Below, in pieces: positions 51,947-64,000 of a stretch of 64,000 bases of DNA (positions are counted from its first letter, which is position 1; the number at the start of each line of letters is the position of its first letter). Made by a program: the position numbers and the translations under genes. The stretch is from Panagrolaimus kolymaensis (Eukaryota; Nematoda; Chromadorea; Rhabditida; Panagrolaimidae), in the NCBI GenBank assembly GCA_028622995.1, contig JAJQJQ010000025.1, positions 496,001-560,000 on the forward strand, read 5' to 3'. The notes under the pieces were generated by a model. The model was not told the DNA's origin, did not search any database, and saw nothing but the letters and a program-made list of their open reading frames with translations.

Positions 51947-54900
51947 TTTGTTGAATCAAATGCAAGGCAGATATTGAGTACAAATTTAAGGTTAAAATAT
52001 GCAACTCGAAAGAGTGCATTCAAAAATTTCTTTTATTTGATTTTCTTCACAGAAAACCATTTTTATAATTAGTTTTTAGGATTCTGTGAAGTTTCGAATT
52101 TGTTGAATCAAAAGCAAGGCAGATATTGAGTACAAATTTAAGGTTAAAATATGCAACTCGAAAGAGTGCATTCAAAAATTTCTTTTATTTGATTTTCTTC
52201 ACAGAAAACCATTTTTATAATTAGTTTTTAGGATTCTGTGAAGTTTCGAATTTGTTGAATCAAATGCAAGGCAGTTATTGAGTACAAATTTAAGGTTAAA
52301 ATATGCAACTCGAAAAAGTGCATTCAAAAATTTCTTTTATTTGATTTTCTTCACAGAAAACCATTTTTATAATTAGTTTTTAGGATTCTGTGAAGTTTCG
52401 AATTTGTTGAATCAAAAGCAAGGCAGATATTGAGTACAAATTTAAGGTTAAAATATGCAACTCGAAAAAGTGCATTCAAAAATTTCTTTTATTTGATTTT
52501 CTTCACAGAAAACCATTTTTATAATTAGTTTTTAGGATTCTGTGAAGTTTCGAATTTGTTGAATCAAAAGCAAGGCAGATATTGAGTACAAATTTAAGGT
52601 TAAAATATGCAACTCGAAAAAGTGCATTCAAAAATTTCTTTTATTTGATTTTCTTCACAGAAAACCATTTTTATAATTAGTTTTTAGGATTCTGTGAAGT
52701 TTCGAATTTGTTGAATCAAAAGCAAGGCAGATATTGAGTACAAATTTAAGGTTAAAATATGCAACTCGAAAAAGTGCATTCAAAAATTTCTTTTATTTGA
52801 TTTTCTTCACAGAAAACCATTTTTATAATTAGTTTTTAGGATTCTGTGAAGTTTCGAATTTGTTGAATCAAATGCAAGGCAGATATTGAGTACAAATTTA
52901 AGGTTAAAATATGCAACTCGAAAGAGTGCATTCAAAAATTTCTTTTATTTGATTTTCTTCACAGAAAACCATTTTTATAATTAGTTTTTAGGATTCTGTG
53001 AAGTTTCGAATTTGTTGAATCAAATGCAAGGCAGATATTGAGTACAAATTTAAGGTTAAAATATGCAACTCGAAAAAGTGCATTCAAAAATTTCTTTTAT
53101 TTGATTTTCTTCACAGAAAACCATTTTTATAATTAGTTTTTAGGATTCTGTGAAGTTTCGAATTTGTTGAATCAAAAGCAAGGCAGATATTGAGTACAAA
53201 TTTAAGGTTAAAATATGCAACTCGAAAAAGTGCATTCAAAAATTTCTTTTATTTGATTTTCTTCACAGAAAACCATTTTTATAATTAGTTTTTAGGATTC
53301 TGTGAAGTTTCGAATTTGTTGAATCAAATGCAAGGCAGATATTGAGTACAAATTTAAGGTTAAAATATGCAACTCGAAAGAGTGCATTCAAAAATTTCTT
53401 TTATTTGATTTTCTTCACAGAAAACCATTTTTATAATTAGTTTTTAGGATTCTGTGAAGTTTCGAATTTGTTGAATCAAAAGCAAGGCAGATATTGAGTA
53501 CAAATTTAAGGTTAAAATATGCAACTCGAAAGAGTGCATTCAAAAATTTCTTTTATTTGATTTTCTTCACAGAAAACCATTTTTATAATTAGTTTTTAGG
53601 ATTCTGTGAAGTTTCGAATTTGTTGAATCAAATGCAAGGCAGTTATTGAGTACAAATTTAAGGTTAAAATATGCAACTCGAAAAAGTGCATTCAAAAATT
53701 TCTTTTATTTGATTTTCTTCACAGAAAACCATTTTTATAATTAGTTTTTAGGATTCTGTGAAGTTTCGAATTTGTTGAATCAAAAGCAAGGCAGATATTG
53801 AGTACAAATTTAAGGTTAAAATATGCAACTCGAAAAAGTGCATTCAAAAATTTCTTTTATTTGATTTTCTTCACAGAAAACCATTTTTATAATTAGTTTT
53901 TAGGATTCTGTGAAGTTTCGAATTTGTTGAATCAAAAGCAAGGCAGATATTGAGTACAAATTTAAGGTTAAAATATGCAACTCGAAAAAGTGCATTCAAA
54001 AATTTCTTTTATTTGATTTTCTTCACAGAAAACCATTTTTATAATTAGTTTTTAGGATTCTGTGAAGTTTCGAATTTGTTGAATCAAAAGCAAGGCAGAT
54101 ATTGAGTACAAATTTAAGGTTAAAATATGCAACTCGAAAAAGTGCATTCAAAAATTTCTTTTATTTGATTTTCTTCACAGAAAACCATTTTTATAATTAG
54201 TTTTTAGGATTCTGTGAAGTTTCGAATTTGTTGAATCAAAAGCAAGGGAGATATTGAGTACAAATTTAAGGTTAAAATATGCAACTCGAAAAAGTGCATT
54301 CAAAAATTTCTTTTATTTGATTTTCTTCACAGAAAACCATTTTTATAATTAGTTTTTAGGATTCTGTGAAGTTTCGAATTTGTTGAATCAAAAGCAAGGC
54401 AGATATTGAGTACAAATTTAAGGTTAAAATATGCAACTCGAAAAAGTGCATTCAAAAATTTCTTTTATTTGATTTTCTTCACAGAAAACCATTTTTATAA
54501 TTAGTTTTTAGGATTCTGTGAAGTTTCGAATTTGTTGAATCAAAAGCAAGGCAGATATTGAGTACAAATTTAAGGTTAAAATATGCAACTCGAAAAAGTG
54601 CATTCAAAAATTTCTTTTATTTGATTTTCTTCACAGAAAACCATTTTTATAATTAGTTTTTAGGATTCTGTGAAGTTTCGAATTTGTTGAATCAAAAGCA
54701 AGGCAGATATTGAGTACAAATTTAAGGTTAAAATATGCAACTCGAAAAAGTGCATTCAAAAATTTCTTTTATTTGATTTTCTTCACAGAAAACCATTTTT
54801 ATAATTAGTTTTTAGGATTCTGTGAAGTTTCGAATTTGTTGAATCAAATGCAAGGCAGATATTGAGTACAAATTTAAGGTTAAAATATGCAACTCGAAAG

Positions 54901-57900
54901 AGTGCATTCAAAAATTTCTTTTATTTGATTTTCTTCACAGAAAACCATTTTTATAATTAGTTTTTAGGATTCTGTGAAGTTTCGAATTTGTTGAATCAAA
55001 AGCAAGGCAGATATTGAGTACAAATTTAAGGTTAAAATATGCAACTCGAAAAAGTGCATTCAAAAATTTCTTTTATTTGATTTTCTTCACAGAAAACCAT
55101 TTTTATAATTAGTTTTTAGGATTCTGTGAAGTTTCGAATTTGTTGAATCAAAATCAAGGCAGATATTGAGTACAAATTTAAGGTTAAAATATGCAACTCG
55201 AAAAAGTGCATTCAAAAATTTCTTTTATTTGATTTTCTTCACAGAAAACCATTTTTATAATTAGTTTTTAGGATTCTGTGAAGTTTCGAATTTGTAGAAA
55301 TAAACACGACCAAGATATTGAGTACAAATTTAAGGTTAAAATATGCAACTCGAAAGAATGCATTCAAAAATTTCTTTTATTTGATTTTCTTCACAGAAAA
55401 CCATTTTTATAATTAGTTTTTAGGATTCTGTGAAGTTTCGAATTTGTAGAAATAAACACGAACAAGATATTGAGTACAAATTTAAGGTTAAAATATGCAA
55501 CTCGAAAGAATGCATTCAAAAATTTCTTTTATTTGATTTTCTTCACAGAAAACCATTTTTATAATTAGTTTTTAGGATTCTGTGAAGTTTCGAATTTGTT
55601 GAATCAAAATCAAGGCAGATATTGAGTACAAATTTAAGGTTAAAATATGCAACTCGAAAAAGTGCATTCAAAAATTTCTTTTATTTGATTTTCTTCACAG
55701 AAAACCATTTTTATAATTAGTTTTTAGGATTCTGTGAAGTTTCGAATTTGTTGAATCAAAATCAAGGCAGATATTGAGTACAAATTTAAGGTTAAAATAT
55801 GCAACTCGAAAGAATGCATTCAAAAATTTCTTTTATTTGATTTTCTTCACAGAAAACCATTTTTATAATTAGTTTTTAGGATTCTGTGAAGTTTCGAATT
55901 TGTAGAAATAAACACGACCAAGATATTGAGTACAAATTTAAGGTTAAAATATGCAACTCGAAAGAATGCATTCAAAAATTTCTTTTATTTGATTTTCTTC
56001 ACAGAAAACCATTTTTATAATTAGTTTTTAGGATTCTGTGAAGTTTCGAATTTGTAGAAATAAACACGACCAAGATATTGAGTACAAATTTAAGGTTAAA
56101 ATATGCAACTCGAAAGAATGCATTCAAAAATTTCTTTTATTTGATTTTCTTCACAGAAAACCATTTTTATAATTAGTTTTTAGGATTCTGTGAAGTTTCG
56201 AATTTGTAGAAATAAACACGACCAAGATATTGAGTACAAATTTAAGGTTAAAATATGCAACTCGAAAGAATGCATTCAAAAATTTCTTTTATTTGATTTT
56301 CTTCACAGAAAACCATTTTTATAATTAGTTTTTAGGATTCTGTGAAGTTTCGAATTTGTTGAATCAAAAGCAAGGCAGATATTGAGTACAAATTTAAGGT
56401 TAAAATATGCAACTCGAAAAAGTGCATTCAAAAATTTCTTTTATTTGATTTTCTTCACAGAAAACCATTTTTATAATTAGTTTTTAGGATTCTGTGAAGT
56501 TTCGAATTTGTTGAATCAAATGCAAGGCAGATATTGAGTACAAATTTAAGGTTAAAATATGCAACTCGAAAGAGTGCATTCAAAAATTTCTTTTATTTGA
56601 TTTTCTTCACAGAAAACCATTTTTATAATTAGTTTTTAGGATTCTGTGAAGTTTCGAATTTGTTGAATCAAAAGCAAGGCAGATATTGAGTACAAATTTA
56701 AGGTTAAAATATGCAACTCGAAAGAGTGCATTCAAAAATTTCTTTTATTTGATTTTCTTCACAGAAAACCATTTTTATAATTAGTTTTTAGGATTCTGTG
56801 AAGTTTCGAATTTGTTGAATCAAATGCAAGGCAGATATTGAGTACAAATTTAAGGTTAAAATATGCAACTCGAAAAAGTGCATTCAAAAATTTCTTTTAT
56901 TTGATTTTCTTCACAGAAAACCATTTTTATAATTAGTTTTTAGGATTCTGTGAAGTTTCGAATTTGTTGAATCAAAAGCAAGGCAGATATTGAGTACAAA
57001 TTTAAGGTTAAAATATGCAACTCGAAAAAGTGCATTCAAAAATTTCTTTTATTTGATTTTCTTCACAGAAAACCATTTTTATAATTAGTTTTTAGGATTC
57101 TGTGAAGTTTCGAATTTGTTGAATCAAATGCAAGGCAGATATTGAGTACAAATTTAAGGTTAAAATATGCAACTCGAAAGAGTGCATTCAAAAATTTCTT
57201 TTATTTGATTTTCTTCACAGAAAACCATTTTTATAATTAGTTTTTAGGATTCTGTGAAGTTTCGAATTTGTTGAATCAAATGCAAGGCAGATATTGAGTA
57301 CAAATTTAAGGTTAAAATATGCAACTCGAAAAAGTGCATTCAAAAATTTCTTTTATTTGATTTTCTTCACAGAAAACCATTTTTATAATTAGTTTTTAGG
57401 ATTCTGTGAAGTTTCGAATTTGTTGAATCAAAAGCAAGGCAGATATTGAGTACAAATTTAAGGTTAAAATATGCAACTCGAAAAAGTGCATTCAAAAATT
57501 TCTTTTATTTGATTTTCTTCACAGAAAACCATTTTTATAATTAGTTTTTAGGATTCTGTGAAGTTTCGAATTTGTTGAATCAAAAGCAAGGCAGATATTG
57601 AGTACAAATTTAAGGTTAAAATATGCAACTCGAAAAAGTGCATTCAAAAATTTCTTTTATTTGATTTTCTTCACAGAAAACCATTTTTATAATTAGTTTT
57701 TAGGATTCTGTGAAGTTTCGAATTTGTTGAATCAAAAGCAAGGCAGATATTGAGTACAAATTTAAGGTTAAAATATGCAACTCGAAAAAGTGCATTCAAA
57801 AATTTCTTTTATTTGATTTTCTTCACAGAAAACCATTTTTATAATTAGTTTTTAGGATTCTGTGAAGTTTCGAATTTGTTGAATCAAATGCAAGGCAGAT

Positions 57901-58786
57901 ATTGAGTACAAATTTAAGGTTAAAATATGCAACTCGAAAGAGTGCATTCAAAAATTTCTTTTATTTGATTTTCTTCACAGAAAACCATTTTTATAATTAG
58001 TTTTTAGGATTCTGTGAAGTTTCGAATTTGTTGAATCAAAAGCAAGGCAGATATTGAGTACAAATTTAAGGTTAAAATATGCAACTCGAAAAAGTGCATT
58101 CAAAAATTTCTTTTATTTGATTTTCTTCACAGAAAACCATTTTTATAATTAGTTTTTAGGATTCTGTGAAGTTTCGAATTTGTTGAATCAAAAGCAAGGC
58201 AGATATTGAGTACAAATTTAAGGTTAAAATATGCAACTCGAAAAAGTGCATTCAAAAATTTCTTTTATTTGATTTTCTTCACAGAAAACCATTTTTATAA
58301 TTAGTTTTTAGGATTCTGTGAAGTTTCGAATTTGTTGAATCAAAAGCAAGGCAGATATTGAGTACAAATTTAAGGTTAAAATATGCAACTCGAAAAAGTG
58401 CATTCAAAAATTTCTTTTATTTGATTTTCTTCACAGAAAACCATTTTTATAATTAGTTTTTAGGATTCTGTGAAGTTTCGAATTTGTTGAATCAAATGCA
58501 AGGCAGATATTGAGTACAAATTTAAGGTTAAAATATGCAACTCGAAAGAGTGCATTCAAAAATTTCTTTTATTTGATTTTCTTCACAGAAAACCATTTTT
58601 ATAATTAGTTTTTAGGATTCTGTGAAGTTTCGAATTTGTTGAATCAAAAGCAAGGCAGATATTGAGTACAAATTTAAGGTTAAAATATGCAACTCGAAAG
58701 AGTGCATTCAAAAATTTCTTTTATTTGATTTTCTTCACAGAAAACCATTTTTATAATTAGTTTTTAGGATTCTGTGAAGTTTCGAA

Positions 58787-58936
58787 TTTGTTGAATCAAA
58801 TGCAAGGCAGTTATTGAGTACAAAAAAGGTTAAAATATGCAACTCGAAAAAGTGCATTCAAAAATTTCTTTTATTTGATTTTCTTCACAGAAAACCATTT
58901 TTATAATTAGTTTTTAGGATTCTGTGAAGTTTCGAA
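58787..58936. repeat. Single 150-bp satellite monomer (2-bp deletion)
   Basis: Here gagtacaaatttaaggtt is shortened to gagtacaaaaaaggtt, so this monomer is 150 bp and shifts the register of the array by two. It is the only indel I found in the satellite. Confidence 0.8.
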
Positions 58937-61900
58937 TTTGTTGAATCAAAAGCAAGGCAGATATTGAGTACAAATTTAAGGTTAAAATATGCAACTCGAA
59001 AAAGTGCATTCAAAAATTTCTTTTATTTGATTTTCTTCACAGAAAACCATTTTTATAATTAGTTTTTAGGATTCTGTGAAGTTTCGAATTTGTAGAAATA
59101 AACACGACCAAGATATTGAGTACAAATTTAAGGTTAAAATATGCAACTCGAAAGAATGCGTTCAAAAATTTCTTTTATTTGATTTTCTTCACAGAAAACC
59201 ATTTTTATAATTAGTTTTTAGGATTCTGTGAAGTTTCGAATTTGTAGAAATAAACACGACCAAGATATTGAGTACAAATTTAAGGTTAAAATATGCAACT
59301 CGAAAGAATGCATTCAAAAATTTCTTTTATTTGATTTTCTTCACAGAAAACCATTTTTATAATTAGTTTTTAGGATTCTGTGAAGTTTCGAATTTGTAGA
59401 AATAAACACGACCAAGATATTGAGTACAAATTTAAGGTTAAAATATGCAACTCGAAAGAATGCATTCAAAAATTTCTTTTATTTGATTTTCTTCACAGAA
59501 AACCATTTTTATAATTAATTTTTAGGATTCTGTGAAGTTTCGAATTTGTAGAAATAAACACGACCAAGATATTGAGTACAAATTTAAGGTTAAAATATGC
59601 AACTCGAAAAAGTGCATTCAAAAATTTCTTTTATTTGATTTTCTTCACAGAAAACCATATTTATAATTAGTTTTTAGGATTCTGTGAAGTTTCGAATTTG
59701 TTGAATCAAAAGCAAGGCAGATATTGAGTACAAATTTAAGGTTAAAATATGCAACTCGAAAAAGTGCATTCAAAAATTTCTTTTATTTGATTTTCTTCAC
59801 AGAAAACCATTTTTATAATTAGTTTTTAGGATTCTGTGAAGTTTCGAATTTGTTGAATCAAATGCAAGGCAGATATTGAGTACAAATTTAAGGTTAAAAT
59901 ATGCAACTCGAAAGAGTGCATTCTAAAATTTCTTTTATTTGATTTTCTTCACAGAAAACCATTTTTATAATTAGTTTTAAGGATTCTGTGAAGTTTCGAA
60001 TTTGTAGAAATAAACACGACCAAGATATTGAGTACAAATTTAAGGTTAAAATATGCAACTCGAAAGAGTGCATTCAAAAATTTCTTTTATTTGATTTTCT
60101 TCACAGAAAACCATTTTTATAATTAGTTTTTAGGATTCTGTGAAGTTTCGAATTTGTTGAATCAAAAGCAAGGCAGATATTGAGTACAAATTTAAGGTTA
60201 AAATATGCAACTCGAAAAAGTGCATTCAAAAATTTCTTTTATTTGATTTTCTTCACAGAAAACCATTTTTATAATTAGTTTTTAGGATTCTGTGAAGTTT
60301 CGCATTTGTTGAATCAAATGCAAGGCAGATATTGAGTTCAAATTTAAGGTTAAAATATGCAACTCGAAAGAGTGCATTCAAAAATTTCTTTTATTTGATT
60401 TTCTTCACAGAAAACCATTTTTATAATTAGTTTTTAGGATTCTGTGAAGTTTCGAATTTGTTGAATCTAATGCAATGCAGATATTGAGTTCAAATTTAAG
60501 GTTAAAATATGCAACTCGAAAGAGTGCATTCTAAAATTTCTTTTATTTGATTTTCTTCACAGAAAACCATTTTTATAATTAGTTTTTAGGATTCTGTGAA
60601 GTTTCGAATTTGTTGAATCTAATGCAAGGCAGATATTGAGTTCAAATTTAAGGTTAAAATATGCAACTCGAAAGAGTGCATTCAAAAATTTCTTTTATTT
60701 GATTTTCTTCACAGAAAACCATTTTTATAATTAGTTTTTAGGATTCTGTGAAGTTTCGAATTTGTTGAATCAAAAGCAAGGCAGATATTGAGTACAAATT
60801 TAAGGTTAAAATATGGAACTCGAAAAAGTGCATTCAAAAATTTCTTTTATTTAATTTTCTTCACAGAAAACCATTTTTATAATTAGTTTTTAGGATTCTG
60901 TGAAGTTTCGAATTTGTAGAAATAAACACGACCAAGATATTGAGTACAAATTTAAGGTTAAAATATGCAACTCGAAAGAATGCATTCAAAAATTTCTTTT
61001 ATTTGATTTTCTTCACAGAAAACCATTTTTATAATTAGTTTTTAGGATTCTGTGAATTTTCGAATTTGTTGAATCAAATGCAAGGCAGATATTGAGTACA
61101 AATTTAAGGTTAAAATATGGAACTCGAAAAAGTGCATTCAAAAATTTCTTTTATTTTATTTTCTTCACAGAAAACCATTTTTATAATTAGTTTTTAGGAT
61201 TCTGTGAAGTTTCGAATTTGTAGAAATAAACACGACCAAGATATTGAGTACAAATTTAAGGTTAAAATATGCAACTCGAAAGAATGCATTCAAAAATTTC
61301 TTTTATTTGATTTTCTTCACAGAAAACCATTTTTATAATTAGTTTTTAGGATTCTGTGAAGTTTCGAATTTGTAGAAATAAACACGACCAAGATATTGAG
61401 TACAAATTTAAGGTTAAAATATGCAACTCGAAAGAATGCATTCAAAAATTTCTTTTATTTGATTTTCTTCACAGAAAACCATTTTTATAATTAGTTTTTA
61501 GGATTCTGTGAATTTTCGAATTTGTTGAATCAAATGCAAGGCAGATATTGAGTACAAATTTAAGGTTAAAATATGGAACTCGAAAAAGTGCATTCAAAAA
61601 TTTCTTTTATTTTATTTTCTTCACAGAAAACCATTTTTATAATTAGTTTTTAGGATTCTGTGAAGTTTCGAATTTGTAGAAATAAACACGACCAAGATAT
61701 TGAGTACAAATTTAAGGTTAAAATATGCAACTCGAAAGAATGCATTCAAAAATTTCTTTTATTTGATTTTCTTCACAGAAAACCATTTTTATAATTAGTT
61801 TTTAGGATTCTGTGAAGTTTCGAATTTGTAGAAATAAACACGACCAAGATATTGAGTACAAATTTAAGGTTAAAATATGCAACTCGAAAGAATGCATTCA

Positions 61901-64000
61901 AAAATTTCTTTTATTTGATTTTCTTCACAGAAAACCATTTTTATAATTAGTTTTTAGGATTCTGTGAAGTTTCGAATTTGTAGAAATAAACACGACCAAG
62001 ATATTGAGTACAAATTTAAGGTTAAAATATGCAACTCGAAAGAATGCATTCAAAAATTTCTTTTATTTGATTTTCTTCACAGAAAACCATTTTTATAATT
62101 AGTTTTTAGGATTCTGTGAAGTTTCGAATTTGTAGAAATAAACACGACCAAGATATTGAGTACAAATTTAAGGTTAAAATATGCAACTCGAAAGAATGCA
62201 TTCAAAAATTTCTTTTATTTGATTTTCTTCACAGAAAACCATTTTTATAATTAGTTTTTAGGATTCTGTGAAGTTTCGAATTTGTAGAAATAAACACGAC
62301 CAAGATATTGAGTACAAATTTAAGGTTAAAATATGCAACTCGAAAGAATGCATTCAAAAATTTCTTTTATTTGATTTTCTTCACAGAAAACCATTTTTAT
62401 AATTAGTTTTTAGGATTCTGTGAAGTTTCGAATTTGTAGAAATAAACACGACCAAGATATTGAGTACAAATTTAAGGTTAAAATATGCAACTCGAAAGAA
62501 TGCATTCAAAAATTTCTTTTATTTGATTTTCTTCACAGAAAACCATTTTTATAATTAGTTTTTAGGATTCTGTGAAGTTTCGAATTTGTAGAAATAAACA
62601 CGACCAAGATATTGAGTACAAATTTAAGGTTAAAATATGCAACTCGAAAGAATGCATTCAAAAATTTCTTTTATTTGATTTTCTTCACAGAAAACCATTT
62701 TTATAATTAGTTTTTAGGATTCTGTGAAGTTTCGAATTTGTAGAAATAAACACGACCAAGATATTGAGTACAAATTTAAGGTTAAAATATGCAACTCGAA
62801 AGAATGCATTCAAAAATTTCTTTTATTTGATTTTCTTCACAGAAAACCATTTTTATAATTAGTTTTTAGGATTCTGTGAATTTTCGAATTTGTTGAATCA
62901 AATGCAAGGCAGATATTGAGTACAAATTTAAGGTTAAAATATGGAACTCGAAAAAGTGCATTCAAAAATTTCTTTTATTTTATTTTCTTCACAGAAAACC
63001 ATTTTTATAATTAGTTTTTAGGATTCTGTGAAGTTTCGAATTTGTAGAAATAAACACGACCAAGATATTGAGTACAAATTTAAGGTTAAAATATGCAACT
63101 CGAAAGAATGCATTCAAAAATTTCTTTTATTTGATTTTCTTCACAGAAAACCATTTTTATAATTAGTTTTTAGGATTCTGTGAAGTTTCGAATTTGTAGA
63201 AATAAACACGACCAAGATATTGAGTACAAATTTAAGGTTAAAATATTCAACTCGAAAGAATGCATTCAAAAATTTCTTTTATTTGATTTTCTTCACAGAA
63301 AACCATTTTTATAATTAGTTTTTAGGATTCTGTGAAGTTTCGAATTTGTAGAAATAAACACGACCAAGATATTGAGTACAAATTTAAGGTTAAAATATGC
63401 AACTCGAAAGAATGCATTCAAAAATTTCTTTTATTTGATTTTCTTCACAGAAAACCATTTTTATAATTAGTTTTTAGGATTCTGTGAAGTTTCGAATTTG
63501 TAGAAATAAACACGACCAAGATATTGAGTACAAATTTAAGGTTAAAATATGCAACTCGAAAAAGTGCATTCAAAAATTTCTTTTATTTGATTTTCTTCAC
63601 AGAAAACCATATTTATAATTAGTTTTTAGGATTCTGTGAAGTTTCGAATTTGTTGAATCAAAAGCAAGGCAGATATTGAGTACAAATTTAAGGTTAAAAT
63701 ATGCAACTCGAAAAAGTGCATTCAAAAATTTCTTTTATTTGATTTTCTTCACAGAAAACCATTTTTATAATTAGTTTTTAGGATTCTGTGAAGTTTCGCA
63801 TTTGTTGAATCAAATGCAAGGCAGATATTGAGTTCAAATTTAAGGTTAAAATATGCAACTCGAAAGAGTGCATTCAAAAATTTCTTTTATTTGATTTTCT
63901 TCACAGAAAACCATTTTTATAATTAGTTTTTAGGATTCTGTGAAGTTTCGCATTTGTTGAATCAAATGCAAGGCAGATATTGAGTTCAAATTTAAGGTTA

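Larger units (their letters stand above)
42675..55290. repeat. B-free satellite domain (83 monomers)
   Basis: All 83 consecutive monomers are class A (caaaagc or caaatgc forms). The gcagttattg variant appears repeatedly within this domain and once near 58800, but I did not see it in the left block. Class B resumes at 55291. Confidence 0.7.
29478..64000. repeat. 152-bp satellite, right block (about 227 monomers, runs off the window)
   Basis: The array is continuous and in one orientation from the retrotransposon to the window end. Composition changes in domains: A-type from 29478 to about 31120, mixed A/B to about 36300, mostly A to about 38570, B-rich to about 42670, A-only to 55290, then mixed. 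Sub-variants include gcagttattg (from about 43587), ggaactc with aaatgtg (31731, 32491, 34619, 35379) and cgaattaatg (32947, 33859, 35835). No gene is present. Confidence 0.98.

Overview
The window looks like eukaryotic, almost certainly metazoan, satellite heterochromatin. About 45.3 kb of the 64 kb is one tandem satellite with a 152-bp monomer (close to 298 copies), read in the same orientation throughout. It is interrupted twice: by a 15.7-kb palindromic virus-like element (9163-24873) and by an RTE-type non-LTR retrotransposon on the minus strand (26539-29477). AT-rich coding, poly-T/TTTCAG sequence before one ORF and the RTE clade would fit a nematode or another invertebrate, but the host cannot be fixed from this window.

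The palindromic element is a Polinton/Maverick-like (adintovirus-like) integrated virus. Each arm is about 7.83 kb; the arms mirror each other around position 17018 (i + j = 34036), with a 59-bp non-mirrored centre. Each arm carries the same eleven ORFs. Reading from the outer end inward these are: a TATA-binding-protein homologue, a major capsid protein of the F54H12.2 type, a small basic glycine-rich virion-type protein, a small membrane protein, an adenain-like cysteine protease, a probable minor capsid protein, a DDE integrase with a C-terminal chromodomain, two small conserved-looking proteins, an A32/FtsK-type packaging ATPase and, on the opposite strand next to the centre, an unrecognised 146-aa protein. 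The insertion is flanked by a 6-bp target duplication (aattta) that keeps the satellite exactly in phase, so the palindrome looks as if it integrated as one unit. No DNA polymerase B is present, although Polintons normally carry one.

The most striking feature is that the element encodes a near-complete two-repeat TBP while most of its transcription units begin with a TATATAAA/TATAAAAA-type box. Several of these boxes share bases with, or abut, the stop codon of the upstream gene. The remaining genes are joined by 1-4-nt stop/start overlaps (ATGA, TGATG, TAATG). This suggests a compact virus with its own TATA-directed expression programme. The ends carry iterated motifs (three c-g-c/g-g-a-c-t-t-a-g and three g-t-t-a-t-c-g-a-g copies) that could be origin or integrase sites.

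The RTE element has one 940-aa ORF (endonuclease plus reverse transcriptase), an 89-nt leader and a 27-nt A/T-rich tail. The satellite has two monomer classes (A and B) that differ almost only in a 17-bp block. Every monomer carries a 10-bp dyad able to form a hairpin, and local higher-order repeats of 4, 6 and 10 monomers are visible. I see no host single-copy gene, tRNA, rRNA or CRISPR array.
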